From Candidatus Poseidoniaceae archaeon (GTDB lineage Archaea; Thermoplasmatota; Poseidoniia; Poseidoniales; Poseidoniaceae), in NCBI GenBank assembly GCA_028822955.1, contig JAPKCL010000004.1, positions 1-30,761 of the forward strand: DNA of 30,761 nt, written 5' to 3'. The notes under the pieces are model-generated. The model did no database searches and was not told the origin of the DNA. It saw nothing but the letters and a program-made list of their open reading frames with translations. The translations under genes were made by a program, and so were the position numbers. The first letter of the stretch is position 1. Each line of letters opens with the position of its first letter. Below, one piece after another: positions 17,275 through 24,566 of this stretch.

Positions 17275-17356
17275 AGAGTGTTGTAAATCAGCAAAGATGA
17301 TGAAAAATTGAGGGCCGACCGGTGAACTCATTGGTAGTGGGCTCCACGGGTAAACA

Positions 17357-17920
17357 ATGGAAATTCCAACCGGCGGGTATTTGCGGCAATGGCGCAAATC
17401 TTTGGGACTCACACAGTCGTTGTTAGCTGAACGCTCGGGGTTGACGCAATCCGTCATTGCGAAAGTGGAAACAGGGTCTGTTGACCCGCGTGCTTCGACG
17501 CTTCGGAAAATGGTTGGAGCGCTCAAGCGAGAAGAACAACCGGACCAGGCTCATACGGCGGGCGATATTATGATCTCTGAAGTCACGACGTTGGTCCGTA
17601 CGGATACCGTCCAATCTGCAATTGACAAAATGGTTCTTGGCGGCATCAGTCAATTACCAGTCCTCAGTGAAACCGGTTCTGTCGTCGGCCTAGTATCGGA
17701 ATCGAGCCTCTTGAAGGGCGATGTTGGCAGAGGTACTTGTGTCGATGAGGTCATGCGAGTTAACTTCTCGATGGTTGATGTTGATATCTCAATTGGCGAA
17801 GCACGGCGCTTGCTCGGAGAAGAAGAAGTGCTACTGGTAAATCGTCGAGGAGTCTTCGTTGGCCTTGTAGGCCGCATCGACATGGTGCGTGCATTGCGTG
17901 ATACTGGTGGCAATTACTGA
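17357..17920 (+). CDS. HTH (XRE-type) transcriptional regulator with paired CBS domains
   Basis: This 187-residue regulator has an XRE-type helix-turn-helix at about residues 8-60. LGLTQSLLAERSGLTQSVIAK is the turn region, cited here in parts: LGLTQSLLAE then SGLTQSVIAK. It is followed by two CBS motifs at about 70-120 and 125-182. A CBS pair usually binds adenine nucleotides or SAM, so the protein may couple DNA binding to energy or methyl-donor status. This HTH-CBS architecture is common in archaea. The ATG follows GGGTAAACA, with no strong ribosome site. It is divergent from glutamine synthetase across a region with repeated ATTTGA motifs, making glnA and itself natural candidate targets, although that is inference. 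Its stop overlaps the reconstructed end of the convergent hydrolase gene. Confidence 0.88.
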   Translation: MEIPTGGYLRQWRKSLGLTQSLLAERSGLTQSVIAKVETGSVDPRASTLRKMVGALKREEQPDQAHTAGDIMISEVTTLVRTDTVQSAIDKMVLGGISQLPVLSETGSVVGLVSESSLLKGDVGRGTCVDEVMRVNFSMVDVDISIGEARRLLGEEEVLLVNRRGVFVGLVGRIDMVRALRDTGGNY

Positions 17921-18054
17921 TTATTAGCAGCATCGTCGCCTTGAGGTGTAATGAGCACGTTGCTTCCATCACGATCAATGTGAGGTACCGAAAGAACTCC
18001 TCCGTTCACAGTAATTGGGCACAGGACTCCGCAAGCAGGAGCAAGGTAGTCCTC
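17914..18054 (-). pseudogene. Detached original C-terminus of the X-Pro-peptidase-like gene
   Basis: On the minus strand, beyond the inverted duplication, a reading frame encodes EDYLAPACGVL, continues through ITVNGGVLSVPHID and ends DDAANNQ at a TAA at 17914-17916. It continues exactly the peptide interrupted upstream (LTETGED). Removing 55 bases restores one frame of 593 residues whose stop overlaps the convergent HTH-CBS stop by seven bases. This is the normal 3' end of the hydrolase, put out of frame by the insertion. Confidence 0.75.
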
Positions 18055-19750
18055 TCTTGTGCTGACAGAAACAGGAGAGGACTACCTTGCTCCTGCTTGC
18101 GGAGTCCTCTCCTGTTTCTGTCAGCACAAGACGAATGCCATGTCCTGCGGGCAAAAGGGCATCGATGGCTTGGAATTCCATGAGCATGATGAGACTTTGA
18201 CCTGGGAGGACTGTGGTCGGTTCGCTACCGCCTTGATGATAGCGAATATCCATGGTTGCATGACCTATACGAAGATTGGTTTCTGCATCTTGAATCTCTA
18301 CGAAAATTTGTCCTCCATCCATAGCCGCTTGAACTTCGAGGTGGAGAGTTGTTAGTCCTGAAATGTGAATATCGTCTTCGGTGCTGAGGGCATCGCATTC
18401 AATCACCACGCCACTCACGCTTCCGCCAGAGCCCGAAACTCCTTGAACTCGGGTTCCAGTTTGAACGCAGGTATCGAGTGGGACTTCGGTTGAGGTTCGG
18501 TCAAGCGGTGGCCAAGTGTCTTCGATTCGCCATTGACCGTCATTACGTTGAATTTGAGCGTGGAGTTCTGGCTTCTCTCCGATGCCTTTTAGGTAATACT
18601 CAAACCATTCAAACAAATCTTGGCCCCAATCCCAGCGCGTCATATTTTGAATGGCTTCTCCACCGTATCCGCTTTCCTGTGCGTTATGCTTTGACCATTG
18701 ATCTGGATAGTTGTGCTCCCATTGGCCAAGCATGCCTCGAACATCAAAACCTGCATCGATAAACATCTGATACCACGGGAATACTTGGTGTGGGTCTACA
18801 TTCCAGTCTTGCATTCCCTGAACCCAGTAAACGCTGCCGTTATAGTTGGTAAGTGCCTTCGAAATATGTTCTCTTTCCTCGTAATAATTTGCCATGTAAG
18901 GGTCGAGTTCACCCATGCCATACGTCACCGGGCCTGCAAAAAGACCTTCGATAATATCTGGGCAAATATTGTCCAGGTCTTCGCCGTTATAATCAACAGT
19001 ACTACCAAAATAATTCATGTGCATCACTTGGCTACGCGCCTCTGCACTTCCGTTCTTGTAGAGCAGTGGGTGGAGGCCGGTTGTGCCTGAAATTGGAACG
19101 ATGGTTGCGAGATGTTCGCTGCCATGAACGGCTGCTTCCCATTGTGTTGCGCCTTCGTATGACTTCCCATACAATCCAACTTTTCCATTGGACCAGTTTT
19201 GTGTACCGAGCCATTCAACCGCTTGGTGAATTCCCCAGCCTTCTCCTTCGCCGCGATAGTCAAAGCATCCCGAGGATTCTTCGGTTCCGAAAACTGAGAC
19301 TTGGGCAAATGCATAGCCGTGTGGGATGTAATTATCGTAGATAAACTCGCCACGGCCGCCACCTACGACATTGGTCGCTCCAGACTCATCTCCCGGTTGA
19401 CCGAACGAAAAATAGGGGCTAACGACGGCGATGACTGGAACTGTTTCGCCCATTTCTGTGTTCGAAGGCAACCAATATGAAAGATGGATGTTGGCCGTAG
19501 CCGGGCCTGTTTCCCATACATCGGATGTATCAACCTCAAAGGTCGCTTCTTGAACTCCGAGAGCCGTATATGGGCCTGGTTGTAAGACGTAGGAGTAACT
19601 GTCTGTCCAATTCCAATCGAGGGTGTGACGCTCCCATTCTGTTGGATACTGGGTCGTTTCGACCTCTTCCATGAGTGAAGATTCTGCCCCGAAACAGCCC
19701 GAAAGTGGACCGAGGAAAATCAACATCGAGAGGAAGACGGCAATACGCAT
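17975..19750 (-). CDS. Lipoprotein CocE/X-Pro dipeptidyl-peptidase-like serine hydrolase, C-terminus frameshifted
   Basis: This is a secreted alpha/beta hydrolase of the X-Pro dipeptidyl-peptidase (S15)/CocE family. A signal peptide ends in the lipobox LSGC (Cys19), so the protein is probably lipid-anchored outside the cell. The nucleophile elbow GKSYEG (195-200) gives Ser197. QGMQDWNVDP (311-320) carries the likely acid and EHNYPD (345-350) the likely histidine. A PepX_C-like beta domain fills about 385-550. As it stands the ORF is 591 residues, but its last 42 (from SASRSKVV) are translated from an inverted duplication and a wrong frame. The intact version would end 61 bases further on with about 593 residues. 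The catalytic domain is untouched, so partial function is possible. It is divergent from the SDR gene. Confidence 0.85.
   Translation of the reverse strand: MRIAVFLSMLIFLGPLSGCFGAESSLMEEVETTQYPTEWERHTLDWNWTDSYSYVLQPGPYTALGVQEATFEVDTSDVWETGPATANIHLSYWLPSNTEMGETVPVIAVVSPYFSFGQPGDESGATNVVGGGRGEFIYDNYIPHGYAFAQVSVFGTEESSGCFDYRGEGEGWGIHQAVEWLGTQNWSNGKVGLYGKSYEGATQWEAAVHGSEHLATIVPISGTTGLHPLLYKNGSAEARSQVMHMNYFGSTVDYNGEDLDNICPDIIEGLFAGPVTYGMGELDPYMANYYEEREHISKALTNYNGSVYWVQGMQDWNVDPHQVFPWYQMFIDAGFDVRGMLGQWEHNYPDQWSKHNAQESGYGGEAIQNMTRWDWGQDLFEWFEYYLKGIGEKPELHAQIQRNDGQWRIEDTWPPLDRTSTEVPLDTCVQTGTRVQGVSGSGGSVSGVVIECDALSTEDDIHISGLTTLHLEVQAAMDGGQIFVEIQDAETNLRIGHATMDIRYHQGGSEPTTVLPGQSLIMLMEFQAIDALLPAGHGIRLVLTETGEDSASRSKVVLSCFCQHKRGLPCSCLRSPVPNYCERRSSFGTSH
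18023..18130. repeat. Inverted duplication forming a long perfect hairpin within a coding region
   Basis: Positions 18023-18056 and 18075-18108 are perfect 34-base inverted copies separated by 18 bases. Positions 18056-18082 and 18104-18130 are a second, overlapping perfect 27-base inverted pair. Together they show that a 53-base coding segment (LTETGEDYLAPACGVL region) is present once in the gene's sense, split, with a full inverted copy inserted inside it. Net gain is 55 bases, causing a +1 frame change. It may be a true template-switch mutation or a fold-back sequencing/assembly artefact. Confidence 0.92.
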
Positions 19751-19831
19751 TGGTCAAGGCATGAAGTGGGGTGGCATCAATGTGATGTTTCAGGAACGAT
19801 ACATCAAGAAGGCGTAGCTCTTCGCTTCAGC

Positions 19832-20845
19832 ATGGGCGTTCTCGTAACTGGTGCTGCAGGCTTTATTGGCTCACATGTGGTTCACCTCTTGTTAGAAAAA
19901 GGCTACAATGTTCGGGCAACTGCTCGGAATCCGGAAAGTGCGAAGTTTCTCGAATCGTTTCCAAAGCACAAAGATGCAGCGCTTGAAATTTATCAGATGG
20001 ATTTGTTCAATGCTGATGAAGTGGATGCTGCTGTTGAGGGGTGCGAGGTTGTCATTCATTGTGCTGCTGCACTAATGATTGGGGTGCGAGACGCTCAACG
20101 CGATGTTGTTGATCCTTCTGTTCTTGGGACTGAAAATCTTTGCAATGCAATACAAAAAGCAGGTTGTGCACGATCTATTGTTCACACTTCATCTGTAGCG
20201 GCAATCCGGAGAACTCACAGTACAAATGGGCAAATTTTCACTTCATCTGATTGGTGCGATGATGCTTCACTCACCTCGAACCCTTATGGTTTGGCAAAAG
20301 CGGAAGCGGAGCGCGTTATGCGGAACTTTGTCGAGCGGCTCACCGATGAGCAACGCCCAAGGCTCGTGACAATACATCCATCAATTGTGTTTGGACCGGT
20401 GTTTCAAAAGCGCCATACGCATGGCTCGATGGCTTATCTCAAACATTTCACTGGCCGATTGCCGTTTGTCCTTCACACCCACCTGAACTTTGTCGATGTC
20501 CGAGACGTAGCAAAGGCGCATGTTGCCGCCATTGAAGGTGGCAAAGATGGTGGCCGGTATATCTTGCACAAAGAAGGAATGTGGATGCGCGATATAGGGC
20601 GCAGTTTGCGTCAATTCGCCCCTGGGAAAAAGTGGGCTACGTTCTGCCTACCTTCGCCTATGGCCACAGTTATGGCCGTATTTCATCCAAAACTCACTGT
20701 TCGACAAGTTCGCTCTTCACTCGGCAAACAGGTTGGCTATGACATTGGACCAATGGAAGAAGAATTAGGAATTATACTTCATTCGACAGAGAAAACACTC
20801 GCCGATTCAGTCGAGTCTTTGTTGGCCTTAAGCCGTAAGGTATGA
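19832..20845 (+). CDS. NAD(P)-dependent extended SDR (epimerase/reductase family)
   Basis: This is an extended short-chain dehydrogenase/reductase of 337 residues. The Rossmann loop GAAGFIGSH starts at residue 7 (G7, G10, G13). The catalytic set is Ser120/Ser121 in HTSSVA and the YxxxK pair Tyr152/Lys156 in PYGLAK. RATARNP after the second strand (about 28-34) suggests NADP preference through its arginines. Overall it resembles dihydroflavonol-4-reductase and 3-beta-hydroxysteroid dehydrogenase-type enzymes more than sugar epimerases; the substrate is unknown. The ATG at 19832 is chosen because the fold begins immediately (MGVLVTG); an in-frame GTG 22 codons earlier would add an unlikely tail. 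The pyrF gene follows closely. It is divergent from the hydrolase gene. Confidence 0.87.
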   Translation: MGVLVTGAAGFIGSHVVHLLLEKGYNVRATARNPESAKFLESFPKHKDAALEIYQMDLFNADEVDAAVEGCEVVIHCAAALMIGVRDAQRDVVDPSVLGTENLCNAIQKAGCARSIVHTSSVAAIRRTHSTNGQIFTSSDWCDDASLTSNPYGLAKAEAERVMRNFVERLTDEQRPRLVTIHPSIVFGPVFQKRHTHGSMAYLKHFTGRLPFVLHTHLNFVDVRDVAKAHVAAIEGGKDGGRYILHKEGMWMRDIGRSLRQFAPGKKWATFCLPSPMATVMAVFHPKLTVRQVRSSLGKQVGYDIGPMEEELGIILHSTEKTLADSVESLLALSRKV

Positions 20846-20869
20846 GTGGAGAGACCCTTTGGCACAACC

Positions 20870-21673
20870 ATGCAGGCGAACGAGTCATGGGGTCGTCGTT
20901 GGAGTGAGGACTCACTTGCAATGGCCCGCACCTACATGGAAGTGGCTTGTCGGAAACAAAGTTTGGTTTGTCTCGCTGCAGACCGCTCTACAATGGCCGA
21001 ACTGAATCAATTAATCGATGAAGTTGGGCCATACCTTGCGGCACTCAAAACTCATGTTGACTTGGTTGACGATTGGACGCCTGAAGCATGGTCTGCGTTT
21101 TGTGACAAGGCTTCGGCAGCCGACTTATTGGTTTTTGAAGACCGGAAGTTTGCAGATATTGGTGGCATTAGCCGTAAACAAATGTCGGGAATTTACGACA
21201 TTCGTTCTTGGGCCGACCTGGTCACAGCGCACCTCATTTCGGGACCGGATATCGTCGATGGTTTACAAGCAGGATGGAGTGATGTCGGAAGAGAAGGGGG
21301 CGTACTTCTCTTAGCTCAAATGTCAAGTAGAGGTAATTTACTCGACCCTGAATATACTGCAAAAGTCGTCGCTCTAGGTAAATCTCACCCTGGCGTTTTC
21401 GGATTTATTGGGAACGGTTCTCGCCCTGATGATTTGAAATTATTACGTCAAGCAGTTGGAGATGGTAAACTCATTTGGACACCTGGTGTCAACCTTGCAG
21501 TTGGTGATGGAGAAATGGGTCAACGGTATGGAGACCCGCGAGAAGCGGTACTCGCAGGTTCGGATTGCATTATCGTAGGTTCCGGAATTCACAAATCATC
21601 AAATCCATCGCAACAAGCAAAAGCGTATGCTAAGGCATCATGGGATGCTCTGCTTGAACGGAAGCAAAAGTAG
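20870..21673 (+). CDS. pyrF: Orotidine 5'-phosphate decarboxylase (eukaryote-type)
   Basis: OMP decarboxylase catalyses the last step of UMP synthesis, converting OMP to UMP and CO2. The catalytic motif is FEDRKFADIGG (89-99), with Asp91, Lys93 and Asp96. The upstream ALKTHVD (58-64) supplies the first active-site Lys/Asp pair. TPGVNL plus GQRYGDP near the C-terminus form the phosphate-binding loop. The DRKFADIG and GQRYGDP forms are like those of eukaryotic enzymes rather than the DLKLADIP of most archaea. The length of 267 residues fits. ATG 20870 is favoured; GTG 20846 directly after the SDR stop would add eight residues. No other pyrimidine gene is in the window. A small membrane protein gene follows by ten bases. 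Confidence 0.92.
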   Translation: MQANESWGRRWSEDSLAMARTYMEVACRKQSLVCLAADRSTMAELNQLIDEVGPYLAALKTHVDLVDDWTPEAWSAFCDKASAADLLVFEDRKFADIGGISRKQMSGIYDIRSWADLVTAHLISGPDIVDGLQAGWSDVGREGGVLLLAQMSSRGNLLDPEYTAKVVALGKSHPGVFGFIGNGSRPDDLKLLRQAVGDGKLIWTPGVNLAVGDGEMGQRYGDPREAVLAGSDCIIVGSGIHKSSNPSQQAKAYAKASWDALLERKQK

Positions 21674-21683
21674 GAATGGTACA

Positions 21684-21971
21684 ATGATCGGAACATTCCT
21701 GTGGTTTTTGGCTGTGGGGTTATTTGGAATCCCAATGTGGATCCTTTGGAATGCAGGCCAAAAGGCTGCGTCACTTGATTTTAGACTCGCGCAAAATGAT
21801 GCTTCGTTACTCGAAGATGATGGGGTTATCGTGACCCAGATGACTGGTTTACCCCCGGGCACAAACATTGTGCCAGATGCCCATGTTGTGATTGTACCTG
21901 AACAGCCTCAACTTGAAAATCCGCATGTGCATCAAGAAGCAATATGGCCGAGTGAGACTATTCAGAACTGA
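21684..21971 (+). CDS. Small single-pass membrane protein of unknown function
   Basis: This protein of 95 residues has one N-terminal hydrophobic helix (IGTFLWFLAVGLFGIPMWIL, residues 2-21). A soluble tail of about 70 residues follows, with an acidic middle and a proline/glutamine/histidine-rich end. Family not recognised. The ATG is chosen because GGAATGGT lies just upstream and the hydrophobic helix starts directly after it; the frame is open 19 codons earlier within pyrF. It lies ten bases after pyrF on the same strand. Its last ten bases overlap the convergent receiver-domain gene. It could be a signal-anchored protein with the tail outside, or a reverse-anchored one. Confidence 0.65.
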   Translation: MIGTFLWFLAVGLFGIPMWILWNAGQKAASLDFRLAQNDASLLEDDGVIVTQMTGLPPGTNIVPDAHVVIVPEQPQLENPHVHQEAIWPSETIQN

Positions 21972-22642
21972 TCTAAAAGTCCATTTTGACTTGCATAAAC
22001 GAAAGCCCCTATTCCTACCAGCGTTAGGATGATTAAGAATTTGAACATTCTCCGTTTTGGCTTGGGTTTGTCTTCAGAAAGAAGAGTTGCTTGCAAATCT
22101 GGAAGCGGTTGAATCGAAACTCCAGGCAATGCTAAGGCTGGCATTCCGGGCAAAGGTGGAAGCGCCATAAGGCCTTCATCGGCCTGTGGCTTAATTCGGT
22201 CTTCGGGATAAAGTTGGTCGAGGTCTTCAAGTCCTGGTGCATCGGGGATTGGGCCAAGGATTTCGCTCCAACGCTCTTCGATTACTGTGGAAGAAATGGG
22301 CTTTTCAAGCCACGCAACTGCTCCTGCAGAGTAACTTGCGTCCTCTGCCAATTGTGCCTGCCTTCGTGAGGCGACAAACACAATACGGCTTTCTCCACCA
22401 TGTTCTCGCATTTCTAAAGCAGCAAGATGTCCGTCAAGAGAAGGGAGGTCCAAGGCAATTACAACCAATTCTGGGTCGATTCGAATATATTCGTCAACTG
22501 CTTGGTCACCATCTTCACAGACTTCGACGTTAAACTCGCGAATTTTGAATATTTCTCGTAGTCGCATCAACGACATTGAGTTGTTATCCACAATCAGTAC
22601 CGTTGGTGCGGTTTCTTCGGCAGTCGGTGTGACATAAGCCAT
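21962..22642 (-). CDS. CheY-like receiver domain with C-terminal membrane anchor
   Basis: The N-terminal receiver domain (about residues 12-130) has VLIVDNN (15-21), the likely phosphoacceptor Asp65 in ALDLPSLDG, Ser92 in FVASR and the conserved Lys114 in EKP. The second acidic pocket residue is Asn20 rather than Asp, which may change Mg2+ binding. A Pro/Leu/Ala-rich linker of about 65 residues follows. A basic patch (KPKPKRR) and one transmembrane helix (FKFLIILTLVGIGAFVYA) near the C-terminus would hold the receiver in the cytoplasm at the membrane. There is no output or kinase domain. The start could also be three codons earlier. It is the last gene of the rpl18a-pfdA-ftsY-DUF1844 cluster. 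Its role is unknown; a sensor or docking function at the membrane is inferred. Confidence 0.82.
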   Translation of the reverse strand: MAYVTPTAEETAPTVLIVDNNSMSLMRLREIFKIREFNVEVCEDGDQAVDEYIRIDPELVVIALDLPSLDGHLAALEMREHGGESRIVFVASRRQAQLAEDASYSAGAVAWLEKPISSTVIEERWSEILGPIPDAPGLEDLDQLYPEDRIKPQADEGLMALPPLPGMPALALPGVSIQPLPDLQATLLSEDKPKPKRRMFKFLIILTLVGIGAFVYASQNGLLDQF

Positions 22643-22696
22643 GTGAATCATCTCTCTGATATCGCCATTACACATCAAATAACCGCTCAAGAAAGG

Positions 22697-23074
22697 TCAT
22701 TCTTCACTGTCTTCGGTACTACTGAGGTCTTCGACTGGTCCGTTTTGAGGATTGGTGAAGGCTTCACGAATCGTTTCGGATTGTGCAGCATCGCTCTCTG
22801 CTTCACGGCGGCGAGCGGGTGCTTTTAGAAATTGTAATTGTAATTCACTGACAATACCTTTCAGCAATCGTTCTTCTTGGTCACTTAGATTTCCTTTGGT
22901 TTTTCCTTGCAACATTATCAATAAGTCGATACCGGCCTTCGCTTCCCCGAGATTGAACATCATGTTCCCTTCCTGGTCTGGTAAAAGCCCTAGGTGGAGC
23001 ATAGCCGACCGTTGGAACATGTGAATCAATTGAAAGAACTCTTCCGTTTCCCCGTCTTTGAAGGTACCCGCCAT
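22697..23074 (-). CDS. DUF1844 family protein
   Basis: This 125-residue protein matches the DUF1844 pattern: a helix with FFQLIHMFQRSAMLHLGLLP (14-33), then NLGEAKAGIDLLIMLQGKT and KGNLSDQEERLLKGIVSELQ, followed by a charged, disordered tail. DUF1844 has no known biochemical role and is familiar mainly from bacteria. It sits between ftsY and the membrane-tethered receiver gene on the same strand, with 43 and 54 bases to the nearest coding sequences. Co-expression with the SRP receptor hints at a membrane or secretion link, which is inference only. No strong ribosome site precedes the ATG. Confidence 0.85.
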   Translation of the reverse strand: MAGTFKDGETEEFFQLIHMFQRSAMLHLGLLPDQEGNMMFNLGEAKAGIDLLIMLQGKTKGNLSDQEERLLKGIVSELQLQFLKAPARRREAESDAAQSETIREAFTNPQNGPVEDLSSTEDSEE

Positions 23075-23117
23075 GATGTTCGGAGGGGTTTGGGGTCTAA
23101 GTCCTCATCGCTTCTCT

Positions 23118-24557
23118 TCAGTCGAACATTTGCTCAAGGAGCCAGTCGGGGTCGAATTGTTTCAAATCGTGATAGCCTTGCCCTACGCCGGCAAATACAA
23201 TTGGTCTGCCAGTTGAAAAGGCGATAGAAAGACCTGCACCACCTTTGGCATCGGTATCGATTTTGGTTAAAACCGCTCCATCAAACTTCATAATTTCCTG
23301 AAACATTCTTGCTTGTTCAACAGCATCATTGCCGGCAAGAGAGTCGCCTACGAATAAGGTGAGGTGGGGGTTTGCAACACGGCGAACCTTGTTGAGTTCG
23401 TTCATGAGATTGACTTTATTTTGCATTCGCCCTGCCGTATCGACAAGAACTACATCGATGTTTTTGGCTTTAGCTGATTCAATTGCATCACGGGCAATTG
23501 CTGCTGTGTCACCGCCACGCTGGCTGGATATGCATCGGATTCCGAGGTTTTCACAGTGGGACTCGAGTTGTTGAATTGCGCCAGCACGGAACGTGTCTCC
23601 TGCTGCTGCGACCACTGTGAGGTTTTGATCGAGAAGGCGTTGAGCGATTTTCGCAGCTGTTGTTGTCTTCCCCGTCCCATTCACGCCCACAAGCATGATG
23701 ACAACTGGTGTATCTCCAGCCTCGACAAATGATTTGACGGTTGCATCAAAGTCCCAGTATCCTGCAGCAAGAATATTACGAAGCGCTCGCTTGAGTGCGG
23801 CTTCGAGAACTTTTGAGAGGTCTGCGCCTTTACGAAGCCGTGAACCGATGAGGCTGGAACGGAGTGCTTCGATTACAGCAGTTACAGCGTCGCTTGAAAT
23901 ATCCGATTCAAGAAGGACCCATTCCAATTCTTCAAGGAGGTTGTCAAGAGCGCCGCCGGCTTTAATCACTCTTCCACCTTCAGAAACAACTCCTCCACCG
24001 AGTTCAACTTTGACCTTTGTACCGGCTTCGGTTTTTATTTCAGCCTCTTTAACAGAGCCTTTAGGGGTCGATTGTACGCTGACTAATTGACGACCTGTTG
24101 TCGTCCTCATCATTGAAAGGTCGACATGTGAGCCTTTAGGGCGCGCTATTTCAACTGCGCCGCGTTTCTTCATTTCTTTGTTTTTCTTGGACATTCGCTT
24201 TTCATCAGAACGGCGGATATTATCGAGACGTTTCTTTTCTTTCCGAGATATTTCGGCAGGAAGTGCAACATCCTCTTCTTCATCGAAGTCTTCCCATTCG
24301 TCGATGGGGGCTTCCGGAAGTTCCGCCTCTTCTAATGCTTCAAGGTCTTCCCATTCATCGTCAGCGTCAGCATCATCAACAACGTGTTCGATAAGTTCGG
24401 CCTCTTGGATAGAAGGGGTTGCTTCAGAGTGGAGTTGGTCGGCTGCGACAAGAGCCTCTTGTGCTTCTTGGGAGGAGGCTTCAGCTGAAAGTTCATCCGT
24501 ATCAACTTCAGAGGCAACTTCGGTTACCCGTTTTCTGAAGCGGTCAAACAATCCCAT
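23118..24557 (-). CDS. ftsY: Signal recognition particle receptor FtsY
   Basis: FtsY is the SRP-receptor GTPase that docks ribosome-SRP complexes at the membrane. The NG domain runs from about residue 200. G1 is GVNGTGKTTT (291-300), followed by GDTFRAGA (320-327), DTAGRMQN (373-380), TKIDTDAKGG (431-440) and a final GVGQGYHDL. The first 200 residues form a long, strongly acidic and then Lys/Arg-rich region, longer than in many archaeal FtsY proteins, with MGLFDRFRKR as a possible amphipathic membrane helix. The ribosome site GAGGGAG lies within the end of pfdA, nine bases away, so the two are coupled. The order L18Ae-prefoldin alpha-FtsY is conserved in archaea. Confidence 0.95.
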   Translation of the reverse strand: MGLFDRFRKRVTEVASEVDTDELSAEASSQEAQEALVAADQLHSEATPSIQEAELIEHVVDDADADDEWEDLEALEEAELPEAPIDEWEDFDEEEDVALPAEISRKEKKRLDNIRRSDEKRMSKKNKEMKKRGAVEIARPKGSHVDLSMMRTTTGRQLVSVQSTPKGSVKEAEIKTEAGTKVKVELGGGVVSEGGRVIKAGGALDNLLEELEWVLLESDISSDAVTAVIEALRSSLIGSRLRKGADLSKVLEAALKRALRNILAAGYWDFDATVKSFVEAGDTPVVIMLVGVNGTGKTTTAAKIAQRLLDQNLTVVAAAGDTFRAGAIQQLESHCENLGIRCISSQRGGDTAAIARDAIESAKAKNIDVVLVDTAGRMQNKVNLMNELNKVRRVANPHLTLFVGDSLAGNDAVEQARMFQEIMKFDGAVLTKIDTDAKGGAGLSIAFSTGRPIVFAGVGQGYHDLKQFDPDWLLEQMFD

Positions 24558-24566
24558 TAGGCTCCC

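Noticed and set aside
18059..18355. Forward-strand ORF beginning LTETGEDYLAPACG
   Set aside because: Its start repeats the hydrolase peptide only because of the inverted duplication; the remainder is antisense to the hydrolase gene.
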